Part shown: positions 34,120 through 45,276 of the stretch, one piece after another
How the letters are laid out: each line of letters starts with the position of its first letter
Numbering within the stretch: position 1 is the stretch's first letter
Source: Moniliella sp. 'wahieum'
Taxonomy: Eukaryota; Basidiomycota; Moniliellomycetes; Moniliellales; Moniliellaceae
Direction of reading: 5' to 3'
Assembly: GCA_003971905.1 (NCBI GenBank)
Contig: RSEE01000007.1
Location: forward strand, 248,001-312,000
Length of the DNA: 64,000 nucleotides
Translations under genes and position numbers: made by a program
The notes under the pieces: generated by a model
What the model saw: only the letters and a program-made list of their open reading frames with translations
Databases searched by the model: none
What the model was told of the DNA's origin: nothing

Positions 34120-35261
34120 CTGTGACTGTGATCCTGCCAGTCGGTAGACCAGGTTCGCCTCGGTTCCATCGGCTTCCACGCTGACGTCCTGCGTGTCATG
34201 TCCCTGTGCCTGCACTCTCTCCTGTGGACTAACTGTCCCTGTGCCTAGTCCAGCCTCCTATATAGATGCCTCTGTACCCAGACCCAACTCTGGCTCCAAT
34301 CTATCATTCTCTCATCCTTCTGCCCGTCCGGCTCCCTAGGCCAGCAGAGCTACAATCTGATCCCCGAAGGGGAGCGCTCTTCAAGCAAGCCCACCCCCAA
34401 GCCTACAAGCCCAAGCTAAGCCGCCAAGCCACAAGACACACCCGTCCTCCCGCCCAAAACACACCACCGCCACAATCGGCCTTTACCGCCACAATCGGCA
34501 TACTACCCGCACACATCGGCATACTACCGCCACAATCGGCACACTCGTCCCCCACAGATGGGGCAATTTTTTAGGGACAACACACGACGGAACAAAACGT
34601 GTCGGGTATCGTCAACGAGACGAAATTCCTCCAACGACAAAACGGCGCAGGCGAATCGCAGAAAGCGGGGGTGGCTGCTCATCAAGTGCCCCACCCACGG
34701 CTACACGCCCCGGATTGCCAATTCATCCGGGGCACCTGGGGAAAGGATGGGGGGGGGTGGTCACCCAACTTCTTCCACTCCTCTTTTTCAACAACAAAGA
34801 GAACCCAAACAGATCAAGACGGTTGACGCATAGCGCCCGTTCATTTCCCATGCCCAATGGACCCCACTGGCACCAGGCATGCGGAACCAAACAACTACCA
34901 AACGCATCCAATTTTGATGCCAAACGACCTTGGACCGCATTTACTCCAAGTTTCCAATTTTCTTTCACTACACCTATAACTGGTGCTTTTTACTTTTGCC
35001 CACCAAATCGCTTCGGGGCGCAACCCTACTACTTTACTTCTAAGACTTCTACAAGCATCTGGCGGTCGCACAATACACCAACCACAAGCGCTCGGCTCGT
35101 TCAGGTGTCATCCTGGACAGCGGGGGTGTAGGCCAGTCGTGTGGCCATGCACAACTCCAGGCCATTCGTCCCGGTTGCCACTCAAGTCCTCCCCTCTCTA
35201 CATCCACTGGCAGGAGCTCATCCCACAACCGATGTCTCCGGGTTCCCTGGCCAGCGGGGGT
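34120..35261 (+). repeat. Tandem repeat unit R2 (longest copy)
   Basis: Second copy, about 1.14 kb. It is the same as R1 through CTACTACTTTACTTC (about 35043) and then has an extra 220 nt before the sequence re-enters the TGTTGACTGTGATCC start of R3. The CTATATAG element recurs at about 34257. Translations are fragmentary and match no family that I recognise. Confidence 0.75.
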
Positions 35262-35496
35262 GTTGACTGTGATCCTCTGGCTCCCAGTCGGTAGACCAGG
35301 TTCGCCTCGGTTCCATCGGCTTCCACGCTGACGTCCCTGCGTGTCACTGTCCCTGTGCCCTGCACTCCTCCTGTTGACTCACTGTCCCTGTGCCTAGTCC
35401 AGCCTCCTATATAGATGCCTCTGTACCCAGACCCAACTCTGGCTCCAATCCACCCTTCTCCTCATCCTTCTGCCCGTCCGGCTCCCTAGGCCAACA
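35262..35496 (+). repeat. Tandem repeat unit R3 (5' fragment)
   Basis: About 235 nt matching the beginning of R1 and R2 (TGTTGACTGTGATCC through GGCTCCCTAGGCCAACA), including the CTATATAG element at about 35407. It then passes into unique sequence upstream of RAD52. Confidence 0.75.
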
Positions 35497-35787
35497 CACT
35501 CGCCCATCCCACAGCGCGCCTCGTGCGCGCACAAGTCGGGGCGGGGTTGAACTGAACGTTGAACGTTTTACGTTGATTCAGACGGAACTCAGTGCGGCGG
35601 AGAGGATCACGTGACCAGTCCCCGCTCTCCCTTCCGCGTGCCCAACGGAGGCATCCAGATTGCCAGCCTGTCTAAATTCAAACGTTAAACGACGCGCCAA
35701 CAAACACAACGCAAAGCAAGGACCAACCAAGTTAATTAAAACACCTTCACCCTCATCACCTCCGTCCCACCATCTCCGGCCTCCATC

Positions 35788-37959
35788 ATGGCCGCTCAGG
35801 CTCCGCCATCGCTTGCCAACTTGATGGAGCAGATGGAGCAAATCCGCCAGGAGAACCGCCAACTTCAAGCCCAAAATGCTGCCATCCTTGCCCAGCATGT
35901 AGACGCGCATGCAACCGTCTCTGCGCCCCATCCACCCCCAGCCCCTTTGCCCCTCCCACTCAATCTTTGGCCAGCATCCTTAGCGCCGCATCCGCCCCTG
36001 CGTTTCCCTCGCCGGACGCCAGCTATGATGTCTCCTTCCCATCGAGCATTCTGTCTCTCACAACCCGGTCCCACACCCCAGGCCTCCGCCATGGCCATCT
36101 ACGAACGGGCCTTGGCTCGGGACCAGCAGGAGTCGCTCGAGGTCCAGCGTAAACTCAACCAGCCTCTCGGCCCCGAACTCGTCTCGACCCGAGCGGGCCC
36201 AAGTAAGTACATCTGGCTGCTCCATACCTCTCTATCGTGCCGGCCGGGTAATCCCATGCTAACTCGTCGCGCTAGACGGACGCCCCCTCACGTACTTGGC
36301 TACCCACCAGGCTGTCCGTCTTGCTAACGACGTGTTTCGCCATGACCAGTGGTCCTCCGACATTCTCGAAATCCACCCCGAGTTTCGTATGCGCTCTGAA
36401 AACACATATGACGTACTGTTGGGTACGAGTCAAGGTCACTCTGCGCAATGGAGCCTATCGCCAAGACGTTGGCGCCCATTCCCTCACCAACCAACGCGAC
36501 TTGGACTCAGCCCGCGAAAATGTGAGTTCATGCGCTGGCCACTTGGTGTCCGATCAGTAACCATGAACGAATGCTGACTTTGTTCCAGGCTATGAAGTCG
36601 GCTGTTTCGGATGGGATCAAGCGCTGCCTCAAAGCGTTCGGGGATCGGTTAGGGTACGTCCCTCGCATTGGTTTTGCATTTCGGATAGCTGACATGACTC
36701 TTTTTACGAAAGCCTCTGCTTGTATGACGAGAAATATCGCCGCTTTGCTAGCAACCTATCCAAGGTCAAAATGGTCCGTTTAACCCCCCTCACCCCCGAC
36801 ACCTTACCCTATCTCTAGTAGAACCAAGCTGACTCTGGCCTAGGATTACGACGTTACCAACGTGTACCGAGGTGATCAATTTATGGCCCCAGAAAGCGCC
36901 CCCACCCTACGGAGCGTCTTCCGCCCCTAACCAAGCTTCTTCTGCTGCCCCGAATGCTGTTGTAACTGTTGTTCCACCCCGGCCTGCTACGCCAAAGGTA
37001 TCCGCACCAACAACCGCGACCGGTTCGGCCAACGGCTCGGCCCAAGCCTCGGCCCACCGCAGTGGTTCTGCCCCCGCTGCTCAGATGTCCGCGGGGCTTC
37101 AATTTGAAGCGCAAAAGGCCAAAGCGGCGCGGGAAGCCTTGGAGAAGCGGCAACGTCACCAGCAGAAACTAAAGCAGGAACAAGAGGCCAAAAAGGAGCC
37201 GGTCGAGGCCACTGAAATCAAGCGCAAAACGGACGATGGCGACGCACGATGGGGCAAGCGAATCCATTCGGAACCACAAGTCTCGTTCTCTGGCCCGCCT
37301 GCGTTATTACCCGATGGCAAGACCGCTTCTGCCCCCACTGAAGAGGCAGAAGAAGACACCATTGACGCTGAACTCATTTCATCGCAACTCGAGTCCTTCT
37401 TCAAAGACGATCTTGAGGAGCCCGAGGGACCGGCAACTACGTCTTCGGGTGTGTTTCGTGCACCTGACACGGTAAGTGCTCCTTCACGAACCCATCTCAC
37501 CTAATTTATCCTGATTCCTGTTCTTGGTTGCATGCACCTTTCCGTCTCGCCTTTCCACCCTTTGTCCTTCCTGCTCGCATCCCATAGTGTTCTGTGGTTT
37601 GGTAGCACTGTGCTGACCCCTTTCGCGCCCCTAGTTATCGCCTCATCAACTGCTCTTGGCTTTGTCCCCAGGATGGGCCGACGACCCGTCGTGCTGGGGA
37701 CATGCCCACCCCATCGAAACCTACGTTCCCACCCCGGCTAAGCGACGCTCGCCATCAATCCCCCCCGGTCGCGTCCTCTGTCAAACAAACGACGGGCAAT
37801 GCTCCGCGGCGGGAAACGCCCCGGCCAGCCTTTGGCTCCTCGTCCTCTATCGAGTCGGCTGCGCTTTCCCACCGAGTGAGCAGTCGAGGGGTGGGAGTCG
37901 TACGCAGAGGCCGGTTTCGCAAGTGGGAGGCAGACGCCCTTCGCAACCAGTCGGGTTAG
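35788..37959 (+). CDS. RAD52: Homologous recombination protein Rad52
   Basis: Recombination mediator that loads Rad51 and anneals single strands. The start is MAAQAPPSLANLMEQMEQIRQ. A coiled-coil-like N-terminal extension of about 110 residues precedes the Rad52 core: LNQPLGPELVSTRAGP, GRPLTYLATHQAVRLANDVF, DQWSSDILEIHPEF, VTLRNGAYRQDVG, MKSAVSDGIKRCLKAFGDRL and LCLYDEKYRRFASNLSKVK. Five introns with consistent phase: 36203-36275, 36522-36588, 36654-36712, 36774-36843 (unusual donor GTCCGT) and 37472-37671. The C-terminal half is disordered, Ala/Pro/Ser-rich, and should hold Rad51 and RPA contacts. Frameshifts are near 36430 and 36885. The stop TAG (37957-37959) lies inside the 5' end of a tRNA-Phe gene on the same strand, so either the genes overlap by 10 nt or the true stop is elsewhere. 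Confidence 0.87.
36203..36275 (+). other. RAD52 intron 1
   Basis: 73-nt GTAAGT...GCTAG intron. It joins STRAGP to NGRPLTYLAT through a split Asn codon. Confidence 0.8.
36522..36588 (+). other. RAD52 intron 2
   Basis: 67-nt GTGAGT...TTCCAG intron. It joins LDSAREN to AMKSAVSDGIK. Confidence 0.8.
36654..36712 (+). other. RAD52 intron 3
   Basis: 59-nt GTACGT...GAAAG intron. It joins FGDRLG to LCLYDEKYRR through a split Gly codon. Confidence 0.75.
36774..36843 (+). other. RAD52 intron 4
   Basis: 70-nt intron with a non-consensus GTCCGT donor and CCTAG acceptor. It joins NLSKVKM to DYDVTNVYRGD. Confidence 0.6.
37472..37671 (+). other. RAD52 intron 5
   Basis: 200-nt GTAAGT...CCCCAG intron. It joins VFRAPDT to DGPTTRRAGDMPTP in phase. 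Confidence 0.7.
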
Positions 37960-38048
37960 CTCAGATGGGAGAGCGTGAGATTGAAGCGATTCAATATTCA
38001 ATCCGAAAGGATTCCTCAAGGTCCCCGGTTCGATCCCGGGACACGACA
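37950..38048 (+). tRNA. tRNA-Phe (anticodon GAA) with intron
   Basis: Cloverleaf parts in order: acceptor GTCGGGT (37950-37956) pairing with ACACGAC (38041-38047) with one G-A mismatch; D-arm GCTC-AGATGGGA-GAGC; anticodon stem TGAGA with loop TTGAAG, anticodon GAA at 37983-37985; an intron of 26 nt (37987-38012) after position 37, the canonical place; 3' anticodon stem CCTCA with one A-C mismatch; variable loop AGGTC; and T-arm CCCGG-TTCGATC-CCGGG. The discriminator base is A. A T-rich run follows (about 38050-38095) and would serve as the Pol III terminator. Confidence 0.9.
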
Positions 38049-38049
38049 C

Positions 38050-38095
38050 TTTTTGTCTTTTGTTTTGTTTTGTTTTGCTTTGCTTTGCTTTTCCT
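38050..38095 (+). terminator. Pol III T-run after tRNA-Phe
   Basis: TTTTTG and several TTTTG repeats immediately downstream of the tRNA, the usual RNA polymerase III stop signal on the non-template strand. Confidence 0.7.
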
Positions 38096-38913
38096 TGTGA
38101 ACGCAAAAGAGGTACAGGCGAACAGAACCTCAAACTATTTTGTGTAGCCATGGATTCCGGCAGAAGTGCATGTCCTAGTTTGGCTGATCGCTCATCATCC
38201 GTCCCTTTCCAATTTCTTCGTCCCGAATCTCGCTCTCGCTCCTTCCTGTTCTTTTCCGCTTCGCGTCATGTCCTCTGTTCTTGCTTCCTCCCCACGGACG
38301 ATTGCTACATCCCAAGGCCTAGTCTCGACTCGGGTCTCCCTCGCCTCAGCGCTCAGCCCTTCCTGTCTCCTTTTCATGTCGGAAGTCCGCGTCATCCTCC
38401 CTCTACACACAAATATAGTAGTTCTCCGGGCAGAGCCACCTCCGGGAACTGGAAGCTTCTTCTGTGAAGAAGGTTGGCTATGACTAGTATGACTGGCTTG
38501 GTTCGTTCCACGGTACCCTGCCTCCCCGTCGGGAAGCAAGAAGAAGGCACACAGACGCGCTCCCGGGTGGCAACAGGGGGAGGGCTGCTAGGCTAGGTGG
38601 GGGGCATGCTCGTGCTGCAGCTGCGGGCCAAGCGAAAGCGGATCCACACACTGGCACCAAGCTGTCGCAGCCCCGCAGACACAGACGCCAGGCAGCAGAT
38701 GCAGCCCCCACTGGCTGCGGCAGGCTGGCGCAGTGCAGGCGACAGCTGATTATGATACCCCTACCCACCCCTCCCGCATCCTACCGCTGCTCCCTATCGC
38801 CACACTGGCACCGTGCGGGTTGTCTCAGCAGCAGCTCCCAGGCGGCGGGAACCCGGCCCACCGCCCACAGACCAAAAAACCAGGAGCAGTCGTGCTTATA
38901 TCCCCTCTCCTGA

Positions 38914-39776
<863 letters not shown>

Positions 39777-41594
39777 CCTTGTACCTTTTTCTTCCCTCAA
39801 TATCCTCATCACTGTTAGCCTCCTTGCGGGCTTGCTTATGTTTCTGTTTTTCATCCATACCTCCCTGCCGGCATCGCCCCCATTATAGCAACGCTTCCCT
39901 GTGCATTTGAATTGGTTTATATCCCCACGCGACTCGCACCTGCCTGTCACGGTAGCTCGTAGCACTAGCGCACGCTGCATGGTGAAGTGAGCGTTCTCCG
40001 GCAATGAGGTGTGATATGGTGGTCTGCTCTTTTGGTGGGCGTGGGTACGGTGTAACGGTCATCTCGTTCCTTGTCCTATTGTTTTCAAGAGTGGGGGGAA
40101 TGTGTACACACCCCTAACGGCAAAAAAAGTGAAATGGTATACAGAGCGATAGATACACAGCGCAAGCACAGCTTCCACGCAGAAGGCGCAGGGGAGCAGC
40201 GCCACTGGGACCGATAACCATATAGGGTAGATAGACAACACAGAGAGCATAGCTACTCTCAAAATTTCTGTCCCACAATCTATATCGGGCCTTGCGGGCC
40301 TCGCCACAAGTTCGCCGATAGATTTGAGGGGCTCAATCTGCTAGAGTGCGACTTGGGAGCACTCGCGTTCCTATGGATCAGGTGCAAAGCAGCCTTCAGA
40401 CGGCCTGCTAGCGGAATGCTTCCGCTCGGCTAGGCGAGCGTCACCGATCCATTGCATTATAGCATGCTGCCTTTCCCTCCAGGAATCACAGCGGCTTCAC
40501 AAGCAACTGGGCCTAGGGTGATACTCACTCCTGTTTGACCAGATGCTCACACAACGGGAGGAGAGACTTTGCTGTTTCTGATGCAAACAAGAAAATGTTC
40601 TTTGTTCATACCTAGACTCGGTCCGTGGTATGTGCATGTTGCCCAGAAGCAGAGGCTGTTAAGAGAGCTTGGCCAATTGGACACATTGTCTGCAAAACCA
40701 TTGGCCCATCCCTCCAGCTGGAGACGGACCAGTTCTTTCGGTCACAGGCCGTGGCACTGTGAGGGTGCTGATGCCCTTCTTCATTTCCTCCCCGTCCCAC
40801 GTGCCTATGTCGTGCCAGGATGGAAGTCAGTAAGCCAAGAGTTTCCGCTGCCCGGGGTGGAGTGCACGGCAATTTACTGATGGCCGTCGTTGAGGTGCAG
40901 CTTTTGGTCATGTTCACCTAGGTAAGAAAGACGGTACGTGTCGTTTTGCATGTGTGAACTTCAGCAGTTTGGTCGTCTCGTCCTGGGCCGAGTTGGCCCC
41001 GATGTTGTACCACAAGTCACTGTCGGCGTCGTGTTTCCACAAGGCGGGAAGATAGGCGCGGTAATACCGAGCGGGTGAACAGGTTCCCCAAGGTACATGT
41101 GAATAGCCAGATCGCGTGGATGCTTATTGACCATCGGCTCAGTCACTTGTGCCGATCAGATCCCATCGTCCATTGTGTGGTTCTTCAATGAACCCGTCCT
41201 TTTGAGGGCCTGGACCATCGCCCTGAGCGACCAGGATTGGGATACTGTGACATCTTGGAGCGGATGGACGAGTCCGAGGACATGTATGAGGTGGAAAATG
41301 CGGTCTCGCCCGAAGGACCCAATGTATATCGTCTCCTGATACAAACTGCTCGATACACACAAGCTGGCACACCTTCTCGATTGCCTTTTAGTTTTGTTGA
41401 GCGAGTAAAGAGGCAATTTCCCTTCGGTCTTGCCCGCGACTTGTGCGAATGTGGTCTTCTCTCGCAACGAGATAGTTGGACTGGAGTATTCGTGCTGTAT
41501 ATAGCTGCTGTCACGACTATCTCAAGTGCACAACTAAAGAATCTATATATTAAACGCCCAGGCTGCAGGGGGGTGCCTAGAGCTAGCGGTTGGC

Positions 41595-42034
41595 GTGCGG
41601 GGGCAACACTGGCGCCATGCGGGTGGACCACCGGTGGTTGCGCCTATAACCGCACGCAGCTGCGACGATGCGCTTGCCTCACGACTACCACCACCAACAC
41701 CGCCACCGCCCCTCTCTCGCTGGCCACACACTGTGCTACCGGAGCTGGCGCCATGTGCCCGGCTCATTGCGCTACCATTATCTGCCCCCCCGCCGACGCG
41801 CTTGCTGTGCAAGCTCCTGACCTCGGTATGTCCACGCCCTCCGGGCGGATGCCTGTCGTACTGACTTGTCTGTGCGCAGCTGACGGAACCGAGTCGACCA
41901 CGCCTGGTGGCATGGTCTTGCTTGGTAGACGGTCGACGGTGACACGGTTGCCTCCGCTGGGGCTCGACGGTCAGTACCTGTGTTTTGTCCTTGTCCACCC
42001 ATTCACTGATAACGCCTTTGAGCAGGATGACTAG
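41595..42034 (+). CDS. Possible spliced gene of unknown function
   Basis: Not recognised. An open stretch (about 41595-41826) with Leu-rich, protein-like composition (VLPELAPCARLIALPLSA) ends at a GTATGT donor. A GTGCGCAG acceptor at about 41879 continues it as LTEPSRPRLVAWSCLVDG, and a second donor GTCAGT near 41970 and acceptor GAGCAG near 42027 follow. Splice-site order and phase favour a gene, but no start, domain or homologue is evident, and the region is repeat-rich. It could be noise. Confidence 0.25.
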
Positions 42035-42399
42035 ATGACTGGAGATGGCGCTCAAAAGTTCTGCAACAACGAACACGGACATGTGCAGGCTTGCGCACAG
42101 ATCGTCCACCGTATGTGTCGCCTGGCTCATCATTCTCTCTTTCTCGACCGCGATGACGCTTCACCCGCCCGTGCGACCTGGCCCTTGGATCTTGATTTTT
42201 GCCCTTCGGTCCCATTTCATCTCGGTGGCCCCATGATGTTTTCCCTTCGTGATTCAGCGACGAAGGCGAAGTCTCTGGCTGCCGCCGGCCTGAGGCTCTT
42301 ATAACAACCTGCCGTTGCCTTGGCCGCCTCTCTACTCCGTTCCGTGTCTGACCCTGGCAATGCATGCTTTGAAAAGTAATCCACTGCCTACTGATCTGG

Positions 42400-42690
42400 C
42401 AGTATGTGGCAGGCTATCCACCACCCTAGCCCCCGCCTGTCGGCAAGATTTTGCGACCCGTCCGGGGATCCCTGGTGGATAGATGGGGGATATCTGGTGG
42501 ATAGCTGGGGGCAACCTGGGGGCAAACTGTCGGGCAGATTGTCTCGACCTTGTGACGATCTTGCCGCCAGCGTCCCTTGTCGCGAGATTGTGGCAACACT
42601 GGTAATAGTCTGGCGAACACCACAGTTAATCTCGCGGCAAAAGGTCCGCGGCAACCTTGTAACCAGAAATTTCGATTAGCTATGTCCAAT
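42400..42690 (+). repeat. Degenerate GGCAAGATTG-type repeat cluster
   Basis: Imperfect copies of a motif like GGCAA(G/C)(A/C)TTG(C/T)GAC in both orientations, ending in CAGAAATTTCGATTAGCTATG. The same ending with similar flanking repeats occurs at 62870-62895 (CAGAAATTTCGATTAACTATG) and, diverged and inverted, at 40244-40275. It may mark the end of a dispersed element or a duplication breakpoint. Confidence 0.5.
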
Positions 42691-42904
42691 ACGAGGAGAC
42701 CCCGGGCCTACGGCCCGGTCAGCTGGGGCGAAGCCCAGATGCCGTTCCCCCTTCGCCACCGGAGCCACCGTTCCACCGTCGCCAACTTCGTTCTGGCTGC
42801 AGGGGGCGTGTGGAACGTGGCACGGGGCAGCTGATGTATAAAAAGTGCACAGAGTGAAATGAGGAATAATATAATGTCCAATATTTCTTCGTTCCGAGCA
42901 TCTC

Positions 42905-45030
42905 GCTCATTCCCTGTTCTTCTGCTTCGCACCATATCCTCTGTTCCTGCTTCCTCCCCACGGACGATTGCTACATCCATGGCCTATAGTCTCGACTCGG
43001 GTCTCCCTCGCCTCGGCCGTTCTTGTCTCCTTTTCATGTCGGAAATCCGTGTCGTCCTCCCTCGCTCTATACAAATATAGTAGTTCTCCGGACAGACCAC
43101 CTCCGGGAACTGGAAGCTTCTTCTTCTGTGAAGGCTGGCTATGACTAGTATGACTGGCTCGGTTCGTTCTACGGTACCCTGTCTCCCGGTCAGGAAAGCA
43201 AGAAAAGAAGGCCCACAGACGCGCTCCCGGGAGGTAACAGGGGGGGGGGGGGGGGCTAGGCTAAGTAGGAGGGGGGCAGGCTCGCTCATGCTCACACTGG
43301 CACCAAGCTGCCGCAGCCCCACAGACACAGACGCCAGGCAGAAGATGCAGCCCCACTGGCTGCGGCCGGCTGGCGCAGTGCAGGCGACAGCTGATATATG
43401 ATGCCCTACCCACCTCCCGCATCCTACCGCTTTCCCTCGCAGCACCACGCAGCACTGCTGCCGCCGCCCAGGTGGCGCACAGGCGAGCTGCCCCGTGCTG
43501 CTCCCTATCGCCACACTGGCACCGTGCGGGTGTGTCTCAGCAGCAGCTCTCAGGCGACGGGAACCCGGCGGCCGCCGTCGCCTGGGTGGGCGGCTGTGGT
43601 GCGCCGGTGGTGCAGAGGTCGCTGCCCACACTGCAGACCAAAAACCCAACAGGAGCAGTCGTGCTTATATATCCCCTCTCCTGACCTCCTCGATCCCTCT
43701 GCCTCCACCATCCCTCCGCCACCGCCATCCGCCACCACCGTCTTCCCAACATGTCCTCCACCGATATTATCCGTCGCAAGCTGGTCATCGTGGGCGATGG
43801 TGCTGCGGTAAGACGTGTTGCTCATCGTCTTTAGCAAAGGCACCTTCCCCGAGGTCTACGTCCCGACCGTATTTGAGGTACGCTCCTGTCTGCCTCTGCG
43901 CCCACTCGCCTATATGCAGAGAAGAGAGGACTGAATGCAGAGAAGAGAGGACTGACGCACGCTCTGGCTGTCTTTGTAGAACCATGGCACGTCGATCGCT
44001 TCTTGCTGAATGCAGTGTGTCCTTGCGCGCGAGCTAACGTCCTCCCTTCCCCCTCTGCCCCCGCTGTCCCGCCTTGTTGTGGCTGCAGTGGCTGAAGTGC
44101 AGGTCGATGGCAAGCACGTCGAGCTTGCGCTCTGGGACACGGCTGGGCAGGAAGACTACGACCGTCTCCGCCCGCTCTCCTACCCCGACTCGCACGTGAT
44201 TCTCATCTGCTTTGCCGTTGACAGTCCCGACTCGCTGGACAATGTGCAAGAAAAGTGGATCTCGGAGGTGTTGCACTTTGCCGTCAACTTGCCGATCCTG
44301 CTGGTAGGGTGCAAGATGGACCTGCGGCACGACCCGCGGATTGTGGAGGAACTGGCGCCGCACCAACCAACGCCCAGTCACGTTCCAACAGGGAAGCAAC
44401 ATGGCACACAATTGGGGCTCGCGCTACATTGAATGCTCGGCCAAGTTGGGGACAGGCGTGCGCGAGGTGTTTGAGACGGCCACCCGCGCCGCCCTGTCCG
44501 TTAACATGGTAAGCGTGGTACGGGCGGTGGTCGTTGCCCCTTGCTCTAGCCTTGTACCTTTTTCTTCCCCTCAATATCCTCATCATGTTAGCCTCCTTGC
44601 GGGCTTGCTTATGTTTCTGTTTTTCATCCATACCTCCCTGCCGGCATCGCCCCCATTATAGCAACGCTTCCCTGTGCATTTGAATTGGTTTATATCCCAC
44701 GCGACTCGCACTGCCTGTCGCGGTAGTTCGTAGCGCTAGCGCACGCTGCACGACGAAGTGGACGTTCTCATCCGGCAATGAGAGGTGTGATTGTGGCCTG
44801 CTCTTTTGGGGGCGTGGGTACGGGTGGTGTAACGGTCATCTCGTTCCTTGTCCTATTGTATCTCAAGAGTGGGGGAATGTACACACCCTAACGGCGAAAA
44901 GGTGAAAAAAGGTATACAGAGCGGATAGATACAGCCCATGCACAGCTTCCACGCAGAAAGGCGCAGGGGAGCAGCGCCACTGGGACCGATAACCATATAG
45001 GGTAGACAGACAACACAGAGAGGAAGGAGA
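42905..45030 (+). repeat. Segmental duplication block B (Rho gene copy 2)
   Basis: Direct copy of block A, about 2.1 kb. Block B keeps extra sequence upstream of the gene (for example about 43435-43500 and a 16-G run at 43240-43255). It stops matching A near 45028, right after the shared ACAACACAGAGAG. Confidence 0.8.
43751..44549 (+). CDS. Rho-family small GTPase, copy B
   Basis: Near-identical paralogue of copy A. The start [17 protein letters not shown] is complete here, but the P-loop region is short by 2 nt relative to copy A (about 43802-43822), and further 1-nt indels occur near 44353 and 44410. Same gene structure: exon 1 43751-43877, intron 43878-43979 (it contains an extra tandem copy of a roughly 20-nt TGCAGAGAAGAGAGGACTGA unit), microexon AACCATG 43980-43986, GC-AG intron 43987-44088, exon 3 44089-44549 ending in the same CPLL CAAX box. 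The indels do not coincide with those of copy A. Two readings are open: a working duplicate with sequencing errors, or a decaying copy. Confidence 0.75.
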
Positions 45031-45276
45031 TCCAGCCTGGACCCAAGTGGTGAGGACTTGGAAGGGGACGTCGTGGGGTGGACATAGGAGAGGCGTGGGG
45101 ACCAGGGTATCGACGTGGCGTAGGCCCTGCAAAGAGCCACCTTCTCCTAAAACGCACCAGCGTTCGACGCTCAGCGCTGGACGAGGGAGGCGTGGGAACA
45201 AAACAAAAGAGAACCAACAAAAGGGAATGCAACACAACACAAATGGTGGGGGTTGCGTGGACCCAAGGTCCCAGGA

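Larger units (their letters stand above)
39777..42904. other. Region between Rho blocks: 3' part of block A, unresolved sequence and degenerate repeats
   Basis: After block A (to about 40345) lies about 2.5 kb that I cannot assign. On the minus strand 40930-41050 a frame reads ALWKHDADSDLWYNIGANSA and could be the end of an unrecognised gene. On the plus strand 41595-41830 reads protein-like (VLPELAPCARLIALPLSA) with a GTATGT donor near 41827 and a GTGCGCAG acceptor near 41879, a possible two-exon gene. 42400-42690 holds degenerate GGCAAGATTGCGAC-like repeats that recur at 62640-62880. Confidence 0.35.

Noticed and set aside
41237-41600. Plus-strand frame beginning ERMDESEDMYEVENAVSP
   Set aside because: Looks protein-like for about 60 residues, but both strands read equally well and no splice order, start or family supports either.
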